Source of the DNA: Bacteroidota bacterium
GTDB taxonomy: Bacteria > Bacteroidota > Bacteroidia > Bacteroidales > Porphyromonadaceae
Assembly (NCBI GenBank): GCA_023395395.1
Contig: JAEWZH010000016.1
Span: 1 to 64,000 of the forward strand
DNA: 64,000 bases
Reading direction: 5' to 3'
Shown here: one piece after another, positions 17,251 to 26,919 of the stretch
Position numbering within the stretch: the first letter of the stretch is position 1
Layout of the letters: the number at the start of each line of letters is the position of its first letter
Program-made: the position numbers and the translations under genes
Notes under the pieces: model-generated
Told to the model about the DNA's origin: nothing
Seen by the model: the letters and a program-made list of their open reading frames with translations, nothing else
The model's database searches: none

Positions 17251-18183
17251 ATGACACTACAACAATTAGAATACCTTTTGGCTCTTTCGCGTACCCGGCA
17301 CTTTGGTAGAGCAGCTGAGGAGTGTGATGTGACCCAGCCGACACTCAGTGCAATGATTTCTAAATTGGAGAACGAACTGGATGTGAAGCTCTTTGATCGT
17401 AAACAAACGCCGCTGGGGATTACTCCCATCGGTGAAGCAGTGATTGCTCAGGCTGAGGTTGTATTACAGGATGCTCATAGGCTTCTTGCTTCCGTAAGTG
17501 AGGCTAAGGGCTCTCTTTCTGGCACCTTTCATATCGGCATTCTCCCTACGATTGCGCCCTATCTATTGCCTCGTTTTTTTCCTCAGATGATGCGGGAGCA
17601 CCCTGAATTGGACATTAGAATCACAGAGATGAAATCTCCTCGTATCAAGGAGGCACTTCTCAAAGGAGAGATAGATGCGGGTATTATGGCAGATATTGGC
17701 ACTACGGACGACTTCGGAATTACAAAACTTTTCTACGAACAGTACTTTGCCTATGTTTCAGAGCATGACGAACTCTTCAAGGTTGATAGGATCAAGAGTA
17801 GTGACTTGTCTGGTAAATCCCTATGGCTATTAGAGGAGGGGCATTGCTTTCGGGATCAATTGGTGCGTTTCTGTCAAATCAAAGGGGCAGCAGCCAGTCA
17901 AAAAGCCTATCAGTTAGGTAGTATTGAGACCTTTATGCGCATGGTGGAGGGAGGTAGAGGGGTTACCTTTATTCCGGAGCTGGCTTTGGCCCAGTTGTCA
18001 CAAGAGCAGAAACGACTGGTGCGGCCGTTTGCGCTTCCTGTGCCTACTCGAGAGATTATGATGGTCACGCACCCTGATTTTGTTCGCCCTCATCTGCGTG
18101 ATTTCCTCGTTCGAGAGATTCGCAAATCTCTGCCCGAGGAGATGCTCTTATCCCATCGTCGGCATAGCGTCTTGGTCAAGTAG
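17251..18183 (+). CDS. oxyR: Hydrogen-peroxide sensor regulator OxyR (LysR family)
   Basis: 310 residues. The LysR winged helix-turn-helix (MTLQQLEYLLALSRTRHFGR, then TQPTLSAMISKLE) is followed by a substrate-binding-type sensor domain. The two redox cysteines fall at residues 199 and 208 in GHCFRDQLVRFC, the same positions and spacing as in E. coli OxyR, which makes the assignment firm. Peroxide would form the 199-208 disulfide and switch on targets, here most obviously the divergent peroxiredoxin gene. The gene is convergent with the Fur-family gene, with 11 bp between them and no separate terminator visible. Confidence 0.95.
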   Translation: MTLQQLEYLLALSRTRHFGRAAEECDVTQPTLSAMISKLENELDVKLFDRKQTPLGITPIGEAVIAQAEVVLQDAHRLLASVSEAKGSLSGTFHIGILPTIAPYLLPRFFPQMMREHPELDIRITEMKSPRIKEALLKGEIDAGIMADIGTTDDFGITKLFYEQYFAYVSEHDELFKVDRIKSSDLSGKSLWLLEEGHCFRDQLVRFCQIKGAAASQKAYQLGSIETFMRMVEGGRGVTFIPELALAQLSQEQKRLVRPFALPVPTREIMMVTHPDFVRPHLRDFLVREIRKSLPEEMLLSHRRHSVLVK

Positions 18184-18194
18184 CAAAATACAGT

Positions 18195-18602
18195 CTATTT
18201 CTTGCAATGTGGGCAGATTCCTTTGATAAGCAAGGTAAAGCTATCTGCTTTATATCCCTTCTGGAGGGGGAGCTCATGGAGATTAAGCGAAAGCTCATCC
18301 AAGCAAATAGTCTCACCACACGCTTCACAGCAGAAGTGCGCATGGCTGTGTCCGTGTGGTTGATTGACCGCATACTTAGCCACCCCACTCCCATCTTGTA
18401 TCTGGTGGATGAGACCTACCTCCAAAAAAAGCTGTAGATTGCGGAATATACTGCTCTTGTCTACTGTCTTCAGCTCCGTCTCCAAGTCAGTCAAGCTCAC
18501 TGCAGTAGTTTCACGCTCCAGTGCTTTGTAAAGGAGATAGCGCACCGGGGTTATCCGTACACCGAAGTGATCTAGTAATTTTGAAAGTCTTTCCTTGTCC
18601 AT
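18195..18602 (-). CDS. Fur-family metalloregulator
   Basis: 135 residues: an N-terminal winged helix (ITPVRYLLYKALE, then VDKSSIFRNLQLFLEVGL) and a C-terminal metal-binding domain with HGHSHAHFCCEACGETICLDE near residue 83. A second CPHC pair at the C-terminus completes a Cys4 structural zinc site. The overall pattern is closest to Fur/Zur-type repressors. It follows the metal-exporting P-type ATPase gene by 18 bp on the same strand, so the two form an operon. A Zn or Fe sensor role is inferred; the exact metal cannot be read from sequence. Confidence 0.88.
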   Translation of the reverse strand: MDKERLSKLLDHFGVRITPVRYLLYKALERETTAVSLTDLETELKTVDKSSIFRNLQLFLEVGLIHQIQDGSGVAKYAVNQPHGHSHAHFCCEACGETICLDELSLNLHELPLQKGYKADSFTLLIKGICPHCKK

Positions 18603-18620
18603 CGTCCGTATCTATTATCG

Positions 18621-20543
18621 CTATACCCTCGACTTGTATCTTAGGGCATTTAGAGCATTGACCACAGCCAAAAGTGTGACGCCCACGTCGGCAATCACTG
18701 CCAGCGTGAGGGATGCAAATCCCAGCACTGACAAAAGCATTACGCCAAATTTAAAGCCCAGTGCAAAGATAATATTTTGGAGTACAATCTTGTGGGTGTA
18801 TCGAGAGATTTCAATCGCCTGAGGTACTTTATATGGGTCATCGCTTTGGATAATCAGGTCGGCTGCTTCGATGGTAGCATCACTCCCCATTCCTCCCATC
18901 GCAATCCCGACACTACTCATGCGCATCACGGGAGCATCATTGAGCCCATCACCTACGAAAGCCACCTTGTACGTAGTCAAAAGTTCCTCTATCGCCCTCA
19001 TCTTGTCGTCTGGAAGCAGACCACCCCTGGCATCCGTAATCCCTATTGCCTGTGCCATCTCCGCCACGACTTTTGGTTTATCGCCCGATAGCATTACGAT
19101 ACGAGCAATTCCTTCCTTTTTTAGTCCCTCGATAGCTTCTACACTTCGCGGTTTTAGCACATCTGACAGCTCAACTATGACTGCCAAATCTCCATCTATT
19201 CCTAGTAAAATAGAGCTCTCATCTCCCAGTCCAGATGTGTCGATTCCATGGCGCTCAAGCAATCGTGCACTTCCCACAAGTAGCCGCTTGCCCGTAGCAC
19301 TCACAGCCTGCAACCCCATCCCGGTCACTTCTTCCACTTGCGATACCTCGGCAGGAGGTATGCCCACAGCATATTGCTGAATGGCGAGAGCCATGGGATG
19401 TCTACTCTGAGCCTCTATGGCGAGTAAATACCCTAGTGCTTCATCACGAGATACTCCGCTCATAAGTCTCAGATCTTTCACTTCAAATCGTCCTTCTGTG
19501 AGCGTTCCAGTCTTATCAAAAACTACCGCATCCACTTGCCTTAGTACCTCAAGATGCACAGCTCCTTTTACCAATAGACCATGCTTACTCATCGCTCCGA
19601 CTCCGCAAAAATAGCTGAGGGGCACACTGATTACCAAGGCACAAGGGCAAGAGACGACTAGAAATACCAAGCCCCTGTAGAGCCACTCTTGAAAATCATA
19701 TTCAGCCCCAAGCACCAACCACGGTACCGATACGACTAATACTGCCAGTGCAAATACGATAGGGGTATAGATTTTTGCAAAACGACGGATAAATCGCTCC
19801 GTCTCTGGTTTGTGCTCTACAGCTTCTTCCGTCAGTCGCAGTATTTTGGCTAGCGTACTATCCTCATATAGTTTGGCTACTTCAATATCAATCGGCTTGC
19901 CACTTACTAGGCTTCCCGCTAGCACCTCTTCCCCTGCTTCACGCTCCACTAGCATACTTTCTCCTGTGAGTGAAGACTGATCGAGCATTGCCACCTCGCT
20001 GAGTAACCTACCATCCAACGATACCCGCATCCCCGGTGCTACCCGCAGTTTATCCCCAATCTTTGCTTCTGTAGCTGGTATTTCACGAGTTGAATTGCCC
20101 TCTATGAGCAGTACAATATCGCTTCGTACATCCACCAATTCAGAGATATTTCGGCGAGCTTTGTTTACTGCTAGACCCTCTAAGTATTCCCCCAACTGAT
20201 AGAGGAGCATCAGAAATACAGCTTCATAACGCTCCCCAATGCCAAAAGCACCTATCGAAGCTATCGCCATAAGTGTATATTCATTAAAGAACGAGCGCTC
20301 GCTTCGTATCAATTCCCACCCCTCAAGGATTACTGGCAACCCTACAGGGAGGAAGGCAAGCACGAAGGCAATGACTTTTAGCCACTCCAAGCCCCACCAT
20401 CCCCAGAAATATTCTCCTAATGCAATCACTCCTAGGATTGTAGCGGATAGATATACCCTTTTTATGATTAAAGCGTGATTATCAAAATCATGAGCGTGCT
20501 TAGTATTGCAAGCACAATTGCTACCACAAGTATTATCAGCCAT
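18621..20543 (-). CDS. Heavy-metal P1B-type ATPase (Zn/Cd/Pb exporter class)
   Basis: About 640 residues from MADNTCGSNCACN; longer in-frame starts lie upstream of the promoter box and were rejected. The N-terminus is short and rich in Cys and His (CGSNCACNTKHAHDFDNH) instead of carrying a full HMA domain. The core motifs are TGES, the CPC membrane metal site SCPCALVIS near 298, the phosphorylation motif DKTGTLTEG near 340, SRHPMA, and GDGLNDAPVM. CPC with these flanks fits the ZntA/CadA class. It exports divalent metal across the inner membrane. It is co-transcribed with a Fur-family regulator downstream. Confidence 0.92.
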   Translation of the reverse strand: MADNTCGSNCACNTKHAHDFDNHALIIKRVYLSATILGVIALGEYFWGWWGLEWLKVIAFVLAFLPVGLPVILEGWELIRSERSFFNEYTLMAIASIGAFGIGERYEAVFLMLLYQLGEYLEGLAVNKARRNISELVDVRSDIVLLIEGNSTREIPATEAKIGDKLRVAPGMRVSLDGRLLSEVAMLDQSSLTGESMLVEREAGEEVLAGSLVSGKPIDIEVAKLYEDSTLAKILRLTEEAVEHKPETERFIRRFAKIYTPIVFALAVLVVSVPWLVLGAEYDFQEWLYRGLVFLVVSCPCALVISVPLSYFCGVGAMSKHGLLVKGAVHLEVLRQVDAVVFDKTGTLTEGRFEVKDLRLMSGVSRDEALGYLLAIEAQSRHPMALAIQQYAVGIPPAEVSQVEEVTGMGLQAVSATGKRLLVGSARLLERHGIDTSGLGDESSILLGIDGDLAVIVELSDVLKPRSVEAIEGLKKEGIARIVMLSGDKPKVVAEMAQAIGITDARGGLLPDDKMRAIEELLTTYKVAFVGDGLNDAPVMRMSSVGIAMGGMGSDATIEAADLIIQSDDPYKVPQAIEISRYTHKIVLQNIIFALGFKFGVMLLSVLGFASLTLAVIADVGVTLLAVVNALNALRYKSRV

Positions 20544-20573
20544 ATAAAGTCGTCCGATATTTGTTATTTTGCA

Positions 20574-20581
20574 CAAAGATA
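20574..20581 (-). promoter_or_regulatory. P-type ATPase promoter -7 element
   Basis: TATCTTTG on the minus strand about 30 nt upstream of the ATG at 20543; it places the start codon at MADN. Confidence 0.55.
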
Positions 20582-20640
20582 AGACGATTTCCTTGCAATT
20601 CGGTTGCAATCTAAATCTGTACGTAGTAGAAATCTCTCTC

Positions 20641-20742
20641 CTCTATAGAGGAGGTTTGTCCGCTCTATAGAGGAGATTTGTTTGCTCTATAGAGGAGATT
20701 TGTTTGCTCTATAGAGGAGATTTGTTTGCTCTATAGAGGAGA
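20641..20742. repeat. 22-bp tandem repeat array with palindromic core
   Basis: Five copies of the perfect palindrome CTCTATAGAG begin at 20641, 20663, 20685, 20707 and 20729, exactly 22 bp apart. The linker GAGATTTGTTTG is nearly invariant in the middle units. The array lies between the purN stop and the P-type ATPase promoter. It is not a CRISPR: there are no unique spacers. Confidence 0.9.
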
Positions 20743-20770
20743 GGGGTGTACTCTAAAAAAGGGATCCCAA

Positions 20771-21352
20771 TCAGCCTAATCCGCGAATCCACTCCACTAT
20801 GACAGGAGCAAAGTGACGATGCTCCAGACACATTACCTTTTGCTGTATTTCCTCTGCCGTGTCGGTGGTAGGATCAATCTCTGTAGTAGCTTGAAAAAGC
20901 ATAGTCCCTCGGTCGTACTCCCGATCTATTATATGTATGGTGATGCCTGAAGTGGTCTCTCCTGCTGCTTTCACAGCTCGATGTACATTCATTCCATGCA
21001 TGCCCTTCCCGCCGTATTTGGGGAGAAGTGCTGGGTGAATATTGACAATCTTTTGGGGATAAGCATCAAGAAGAAACTCTGGTATCAGCCTCAGATACCC
21101 TGCCAATACAATCGCATCCACTCCGTACTTCTGGAGCATAGTAATCAATAGGGTAGGGTTGCCAAGCTCTTCGCGTGTGAGATAATGACTAGGGATACCA
21201 AAGTTTTTGGCACGCTCCAATACATAGGCATTGGGCTGGTCGCTGATGACACAAGCAATTTGCACACCGGCCTGAGGGTTTTCCCGGAGATATTCAGCAA
21301 TCTTCTGCATATTCGAACCGCTGCCGGAGGCAAATATTGCAATCTTTTTCAT
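20771..21352 (-). CDS. purN: Phosphoribosylglycinamide formyltransferase
   Basis: 193 residues. The start MKKIAIFASGSGSNMQKIAEY is the GART N-terminus with the phosphate-binding GSGSN loop. The catalytic region reads KIVNIHPALLPKYGGKGMHG near residue 100, with the active-site Asn-His pair, and the conserved Asp lies in EYDRGTMLFQ near 145. It transfers the formyl group from 10-formyl-THF to GAR in purine synthesis. Divergent from acpP, as commonly seen in Bacteroidales. Confidence 0.96.
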   Translation of the reverse strand: MKKIAIFASGSGSNMQKIAEYLRENPQAGVQIACVISDQPNAYVLERAKNFGIPSHYLTREELGNPTLLITMLQKYGVDAIVLAGYLRLIPEFLLDAYPQKIVNIHPALLPKYGGKGMHGMNVHRAVKAAGETTSGITIHIIDREYDRGTMLFQATTEIDPTTDTAEEIQQKVMCLEHRHFAPVIVEWIRGLG

Positions 21353-21404
21353 CTGAAATAAAGTTAAATCTGCACAACGCCATATTGCTTGTGCAATATT
21401 TTTG

Positions 21405-21412
21405 TATCTTTG
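21405..21412 (+). promoter_or_regulatory. acpP promoter -7 element
   Basis: TATCTTTG, with a TTG 17 nt upstream; transcription would start about 85 nt before acpP. Confidence 0.5.
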
Positions 21413-21504
21413 CTCCGTAGTTTACAGAGAAGTATCTCCAAAGATAGCTACTTTTGCGGAGAAATTACAAATTGATTATTGATAACAACTAAGTAAGATT
21501 AACT

Positions 21505-21753
21505 ATGGCAAATCAAGAAATTGCTGCTAAGGTAAAAGAGATCATCGTAGACAAGCTAAACGTAGATGCAAGTGAAGTCACAGAGGCTGCTAGCTTTACA
21601 AATGACCTCGGTGCTGACTCACTTGATACCGTAGAGCTAATCATGGAGTTTGAGAAGGTTTTTGATATCACTATCGAGGACGAAGTTTCTCAGAATATCC
21701 AGACTGTAGGTGATGCTATTACGCACATCGAAGAGGCTCTTGCTAGCAAGTAA
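21505..21753 (+). CDS. acpP: Acyl carrier protein
   Basis: 82 residues, strongly acidic. It carries the phosphopantetheine attachment motif GADSLDTVELIM with the modified Ser near residue 40 and the usual four-helix pattern. It is the carrier of growing acyl chains in type II fatty acid synthesis. fabF follows after about 110 bp that contain an imperfect hairpin with a T-rich tail, which could lower fabF expression relative to acpP. Confidence 0.98.
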   Translation: MANQEIAAKVKEIIVDKLNVDASEVTEAASFTNDLGADSLDTVELIMEFEKVFDITIEDEVSQNIQTVGDAITHIEEALASK

Positions 21754-21770
21754 GCAGTAAGCTTATATAG

Positions 21771-21810
21771 AAGTGTTCCCTAGGGATTTTGCCCTTGGGA
21801 GCACTTTTAT
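21771..21810 (+). terminator. Hairpin with T-tract between acpP and fabF
   Basis: AAGTGTTCCCTAGGG (21771-21785) pairs with 21792-21806 apart from one mismatch and one G-U pair, followed by TTAT. It is probably a partial terminator that sets the acpP:fabF ratio. Confidence 0.6.
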
Positions 21811-21863
21811 TCTTTTATAAAAGAAGTATTCAGACAAATAGTAAAAATATTTATATCACAGAT

Positions 21864-23120
21864 ATGGAGCTTAAGAGAGTAGTCGTGACTGGGCTCGGAG
21901 CCATCACCCCTATGGGTAATGACGCACCTACCACATGGGAAGCGCTTAAAGCAGGAAAAAGTGGAGCCGGTCTTATCACGCTAATGGACACTGAGAAGCA
22001 CAAGACTCAGTTTGCATGCGAAGTAAAGGGCTTCGACCCCAATCAACACTTTGACCGTAAAGAGGCTCGTAAGTATGACCGCTACACAATGTTTGCTCTG
22101 GTAAGTGCAAACGAAGCAATCAAGGATAGTGGCATCGATCTAGAAAAGGTAAATAAAAATCGCGTGGGTGTGATTTTTACCAGCGGTGTGGGCGGAATGA
22201 AGACCTTTGAAGAAGAGGTAATGGAATATAACTCAGAACGAGGCCCTCGCTTCAGCCCATTCTTTGTCCCTAAGATGATTGCTGATATGGCAGCCGGTCA
22301 GATCAGTATGGCTTATGGTTTCCACGGTCCCAATTATGCTACTGTATCGGCTTGTGCATCTGGTACCAATGCTTTGATTGATGCCTTCAATCTGATTAGG
22401 TTAGGCAAGGCAGATATGATTGTGAGTGGAGGTTCTGAAGCTCCTATCACCGTTGCAGGAGTAGGTGGTTTCAATGCTATGAATGCACTCTCTACCCGTA
22501 ACGATGATCCTCAGGGCGCATCTCGCCCCTTCAGCGCAAGTAGAGATGGCTTCGTAATGGGAGAGGGTGGAGTGACACTTATATTGGAGGAATACGAGCA
22601 CGCAAAAGCTCGTGGTGCAAAGATTTACGCCGAGATGGTTGGTGGTGGACTATCTGCGGATGCCTACCACTTGACCGCATCCCATCCTGAGGGACTTGGG
22701 GCAAAGCTTGTAATGCTTAACGCCTTAGAGGATGCAGGGCTCAAGCCTGAGGATATTGATTATATCAATGTACATGGTACTTCCACTCCTGTAGGTGATA
22801 TCAGCGAAGTAAAGGCGATCAAAGAGGTATTCGGGGCTCATGCTTACGACCTCAATATCAGTAGTACCAAGTCGATGACCGGTCATCTGCTAGGCGCTGC
22901 GGGAGCTATGGAGGCACTCGCTTGTGTCATGGCGATTAAGGATGATGTAGTCCCACCGACCATCAACCATGCTGAGGGCGATGAGGATGCAGAGATTGAT
23001 TATAAGCTCAACTTTACGTTTAACGTGAAGCAAGAGCGTCCTATCAATGTGGCTCTATCCAATACCTTCGGCTTTGGTGGACACAATGCTTCGGTCATAT
23101 TTAAGAAATACCAAGGATAA
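21864..23120 (+). CDS. fabF: 3-oxoacyl-[ACP] synthase II
   Basis: 418 residues from MELKRVVVTGLGAITPMGND; an in-frame upstream extension would begin inside the hairpin and is rejected. The catalytic Cys lies in TVSACASGTNAL near residue 165. The two catalytic His residues lie in INVHGTSTPVGD near 305 and STKSMTGHLLGAAG near 342, and the C-terminal NTFGFGGHNA motif is present. It condenses malonyl-ACP with acyl-ACP. It forms the conserved cluster acpP-fabF-rnc. Confidence 0.98.
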   Translation: MELKRVVVTGLGAITPMGNDAPTTWEALKAGKSGAGLITLMDTEKHKTQFACEVKGFDPNQHFDRKEARKYDRYTMFALVSANEAIKDSGIDLEKVNKNRVGVIFTSGVGGMKTFEEEVMEYNSERGPRFSPFFVPKMIADMAAGQISMAYGFHGPNYATVSACASGTNALIDAFNLIRLGKADMIVSGGSEAPITVAGVGGFNAMNALSTRNDDPQGASRPFSASRDGFVMGEGGVTLILEEYEHAKARGAKIYAEMVGGGLSADAYHLTASHPEGLGAKLVMLNALEDAGLKPEDIDYINVHGTSTPVGDISEVKAIKEVFGAHAYDLNISSTKSMTGHLLGAAGAMEALACVMAIKDDVVPPTINHAEGDEDAEIDYKLNFTFNVKQERPINVALSNTFGFGGHNASVIFKKYQG

Positions 23121-23129
23121 CCCGCTTCT

Positions 23130-23918
23130 ATGGGCATGCAAACCTTTTTCTATCGCATTAGAAAGGATGTGCGTAAGTTGACTTCTCCTTTCCGAAGAAA
23201 GAAGGTAGTAGACGGAAAGCCTAAAACGCTTCGCCATATAGCTCTCGAGGAGTTGATGGGAGTCGAGATTAACAAACCTCAAATATATTCTCAAGCCCTT
23301 ACCCACCGCTCATACGAGGGCGCTGGAGGGATGAGAAGCAACGAACGCCTAGAATTTCTGGGAGATAGTGTCGTGAGCTTGGCTGTTGGTCATACGTTAT
23401 TTGAGTTGTATCCAGAGGAATCCGAGGGTACGCTTACCAGTATCCGATCTTTTCTCGTCAATAGGCAGAATATGAATGCCACTGCCGAAAAGCTCGGACT
23501 GGATAAGCTCATCTATGCCGATGGTGGGGTTACGCTCAAGGGAGCAGATGTGATGGGTAATACCCTTGAAGCTCTGATAGGGGCGATGTATCTGGACAAA
23601 GGTTATGATTTCGCCGCACAGTTTGTGCGCTCGCACTTGATTGTCTCCAAGAATAATGTCCGTGTCGTGTCCAAGAAGGAGGAAGACTACAAGACAGAGC
23701 TGATCATCCTGATGCAGAAGGAAAAGGTCGAGTATGAGTTTGTGCACCTCGATACCAATTACAGTAAGGAGCAAGGTTTTATCCACCGTTGTGAACTGAG
23801 GATAGACTTCCCGAGCGGTGAGATGCGCACCGTCGGAGTCGGTAATTCAAAGAAGAAAGCACACCAAAATGCAGCTAAGGAGGCTCTACGGCGTATCGAG
23901 AAAATAAGGGCGAAGTAA
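23130..23918 (+). CDS. rnc: Ribonuclease III
   Basis: 262 residues. The RNase III signature NERLEFLGDSV lies near residue 70, with the second acidic cluster DVMGNTLEALIGAMYLDKGY near 148. A C-terminal double-stranded RNA-binding domain (DYKTELIILMQKEK to KKKAHQNAAKEALRRI) follows. A basic N-terminal extension of about 40 residues (RKDVRKLTSPFRRKK) precedes the catalytic domain. It processes rRNA precursors and other structured RNAs. It starts 9 bp after fabF and ends the operon before a strong terminator. Confidence 0.97.
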   Translation: MGMQTFFYRIRKDVRKLTSPFRRKKVVDGKPKTLRHIALEELMGVEINKPQIYSQALTHRSYEGAGGMRSNERLEFLGDSVVSLAVGHTLFELYPEESEGTLTSIRSFLVNRQNMNATAEKLGLDKLIYADGGVTLKGADVMGNTLEALIGAMYLDKGYDFAAQFVRSHLIVSKNNVRVVSKKEEDYKTELIILMQKEKVEYEFVHLDTNYSKEQGFIHRCELRIDFPSGEMRTVGVGNSKKKAHQNAAKEALRRIEKIRAK

Positions 23919-23943
23919 CACGTCCCAAATAGATAAGTATTGA

Positions 23944-23985
23944 AGTGGCTATACGGATATTAAATCCGTGTAGCCACTTTGTCTT
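23944..23985 (+). terminator. rnc operon terminator
   Basis: 15-nt arms (23944-23958 with 23964-23978, one G-U pair) followed by TTTGTCTTT. Confidence 0.85.
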
Positions 23986-24074
23986 TGTAAGTTCATCTTA
24001 GTGAAATTGGGTTGTAACAAGATAGGGTCATCTTTGCGATGGAATAAATAAAGGTGTTTTCCTTGAATAATCGT

Positions 24075-26876
24075 ATGCATAGTTTTGCTAGGACAATTTT
24101 AGTGACAATTTTAGTGCTTACCACCTTGGTAAGTGCGTATGCTAATCCTGATGACCACAATCGTAAGACAGGTGCCATCACAGGTGTAGTAGTGGATAAG
24201 GAGAATAAAGAGCCTCTTGTCGGAGCTACTGTTAGGGTGGAAGGGCAGCCTATCGGAGGTGTCACGGATCTTGACGGTAACTTTCAGCTTGAGGGCATAA
24301 GCAGTGGAGAGGTCACGCTCATCATCAGCTATATCTCTTACAATACCCTTAGATTAGAAGAGTTGATTATCAAAGCCAATGAAATTACAAGGGTAGAAGT
24401 GGCGCTAGATGCAAGCCAAGAGCAGTTACAGGAATTTGTGGTGACAGCCAAAGCCAATAGGGAGTCAGAAAACCTCCTACTCCTTGAGCAGAAACAATCC
24501 CTCCTTGCCGTCAAGGCAATGGGTGCCATGGAACTTTCTCGTAAGGGGATTAGTAATGCTGAGGCAGCTGTGGCTCAGATTTCTGGAGTCAGTAAACAAG
24601 AGGGGGTAAAGAATGTATTTGTGCGTGGTTTGGGGGATAGATACAATGCTACTTACCTCAATGGTTTTCCTATCCCCTCCGACGACCCCGAGTATAAAAA
24701 TATCGCACTAGATATGTTTGATACTGATATGATTCAGAATATCTCGGTACAAAAGGCATTTAGTGCGGGAAAGGGAGGTGATGTCGGAGGAGCTGTTATT
24801 GATATTACCTCAAAAGAGCTCTATGGGAAGAGTGCACTAGAGGTAGGATTTTCTGGTGGCACTAACACCTCTGTACTTGGTAATACCTTTTATAAACAAG
24901 ATGGTACCAGCTACTTCGGTGTCTCTAATGCTAGCGAACCATCAGAGGGGACCTTCGCCAAGAATGTATTACCCGTGACCGGCACACAATATCCTTTTGT
25001 GAATAAGCTACAACCTTCGATACTAAAAGCACCTATCGATCACAGCTTCAGTATCTCAGCAGGAAAACAGTACTCGTTTGATAGTGGCAATAGCCTTTCG
25101 ATGTTTTTTGTCGCTAATCACGGTATAGGTTATTCTCATTCTGAGAGGCTAAGTAGATCGCTTAACCCCATAGGTAGCTTTGGACAAGACCTTTCTGGAT
25201 CCAACTCTGCAATATCTACTCGACAGATGGGGCTCGGGCATATCGCCTTTGAGATGAGGCAAAAGCATATCGTCCAGTACAATGTATTGGCCATTCACTC
25301 CAACGAACAGTACGTAGCGCTTCTATCTGGAATAGACACAGAGAAGCACCAAGAGGATAGGGGAGACGTGAAGATGTCACGCCAACAGGCCAACGATAAT
25401 CTACTGTTGGTAAATCAAATAGATACAGATTGGACACTCATAGATAACCTACAAGTCAATGCAGGAATATCCTACAATATGATGAGGTCTAAGGAGCCCG
25501 ATCGCCGTATCAATTATCTATTTGGTGTGCCTAAGGGAGATGATATAGCATGGTTCCCTATGGGGAGTGACCGAAATGATAGGTTCTTCTCCCATCTTAC
25601 CGAAGATGACTTCAATGCTAAAGTATCTATAAACTGGGGCTTTGCAGATAATTCTTACTTCAGAGTAGGATATGTCGGACGCTATGTCGATCACCAATTC
25701 AATGCTAGGGAATATAACCATGGAGCGATTATTGGCGCTACCCCTATATTGGACTCTCAGTTTGATAATATGGATTGGGACAAGCTCTACTACAATACTG
25801 CTAATCTCAAGACTGAAGGGATGCTCAATGGTTTTATCCTCGAGAGAGGCTCTCTTGATTGGTACAATTCAGACAAGATGATTCATAGTGCTTATACAGA
25901 AATTGCTCTGCCATTGCTGAAAAAGCTGACCCTGCAAGCCAGTTTGCGTACCGATATTGTCAATTTCAGTGTCCGCCAAGGACAAGACAACTACGAGCGT
26001 ACCTATTCTGAGATCAAAAAGAACTACTTTCTCCCGGCACTCAATCTTAAATACGATGTCAATGACAAGAATATTCTGCGCCTCAGTGTCTCTAAAACAT
26101 ATACCCTACCGCAGGTCAAGGAGATCTCCCCTTATCAATACATCAATATTGGATATGTGAGTTTTGGAAATCCTAATATCCGACCGTCAGATCTATGGAA
26201 TGTAGACTTTAAGTGGGATTACTATATCTCCCCTACCGAAATCATTACAGCCATAGCCTTTTACAAAAATGTAAAGCATCCGATGGCTCGTATTGATAAT
26301 AACATTAGTTCTGGAGCCCAAGAGTATACCAACCCATCAGACCAAGTAAATATTGCCGGTATTGAGCTGGAGATTCGAAAAAATCTGTTTGACGAGACCT
26401 TCCTACTTTCTGCAAAGCGCCACAAGCTAGATTTTGGGTTGAGCGGTTCGTATATCTGGTCTAGAATGGAGCTCAAAGAAGCCCCAGACAATGTACGATT
26501 TACAATGCTTGAAGGTTCCTCTCCTTGGCTCCTCAATTCTGATCTTACTTACACCTATACTAAGGGTTTCCAAACTTATACCGTAGCGCTTGTATTGAGC
26601 TACTTTAGTGATCGCATCCATACATACGGATCGAGAGGGATGACCAAGAGCGGAAACCTTAACGATCTGATGGAAGAGGGAAGAAGCACCCTCAATCTGG
26701 TTGCTTCAGCAAAATTGACCAATAATTTGTCCCTCAAGTTGAAGGTCAATAATCTTATCAATTCCCCATACCGTCGTACCATGTTGCCCAATAACTCCAA
26801 TGATGGCAAACCTGTAGTAATAAGTGAATTCCGAAAAGGAGTAAGCTTTAGCGTAGGAGCTTCTTGGAGCTTCTAA
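24075..26876 (+). CDS. TonB-dependent receptor with N-terminal CarboxypepD_reg-like domain
   Basis: About 933 residues from the ATG at 24075 (MHSFARTILVTILVLTTLVSAYA, a signal peptide); an in-frame GTG lies 21 nt upstream. A carboxypeptidase-regulatory-like domain (TGAITGVVVDKENKEPLVGA to about residue 100) precedes the plug domain, which contains NVFVRGLGDRYNATYLNG. The 22-strand barrel ends GVSFSVGASWSF. The SusC-type signature and a SusD partner are both absent. The next gene, 43 bp downstream, encodes a beta-helix lipoprotein instead, so the two are likely a receptor-lipoprotein pair for an unidentified ligand. Confidence 0.9.
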   Translation: MHSFARTILVTILVLTTLVSAYANPDDHNRKTGAITGVVVDKENKEPLVGATVRVEGQPIGGVTDLDGNFQLEGISSGEVTLIISYISYNTLRLEELIIKANEITRVEVALDASQEQLQEFVVTAKANRESENLLLLEQKQSLLAVKAMGAMELSRKGISNAEAAVAQISGVSKQEGVKNVFVRGLGDRYNATYLNGFPIPSDDPEYKNIALDMFDTDMIQNISVQKAFSAGKGGDVGGAVIDITSKELYGKSALEVGFSGGTNTSVLGNTFYKQDGTSYFGVSNASEPSEGTFAKNVLPVTGTQYPFVNKLQPSILKAPIDHSFSISAGKQYSFDSGNSLSMFFVANHGIGYSHSERLSRSLNPIGSFGQDLSGSNSAISTRQMGLGHIAFEMRQKHIVQYNVLAIHSNEQYVALLSGIDTEKHQEDRGDVKMSRQQANDNLLLVNQIDTDWTLIDNLQVNAGISYNMMRSKEPDRRINYLFGVPKGDDIAWFPMGSDRNDRFFSHLTEDDFNAKVSINWGFADNSYFRVGYVGRYVDHQFNAREYNHGAIIGATPILDSQFDNMDWDKLYYNTANLKTEGMLNGFILERGSLDWYNSDKMIHSAYTEIALPLLKKLTLQASLRTDIVNFSVRQGQDNYERTYSEIKKNYFLPALNLKYDVNDKNILRLSVSKTYTLPQVKEISPYQYINIGYVSFGNPNIRPSDLWNVDFKWDYYISPTEIITAIAFYKNVKHPMARIDNNISSGAQEYTNPSDQVNIAGIELEIRKNLFDETFLLSAKRHKLDFGLSGSYIWSRMELKEAPDNVRFTMLEGSSPWLLNSDLTYTYTKGFQTYTVALVLSYFSDRIHTYGSRGMTKSGNLNDLMEEGRSTLNLVASAKLTNNLSLKLKVNNLINSPYRRTMLPNNSNDGKPVVISEFRKGVSFSVGASWSF

Positions 26877-26919
26877 TCCAGATAATACATATTATTATAA
26901 TCCAAACAAACGCAAAGAC

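Noticed and set aside
20641..20742. CRISPR array
   Set aside because: The units are contiguous 22-bp repeats without unique spacers, and no cas genes are present.
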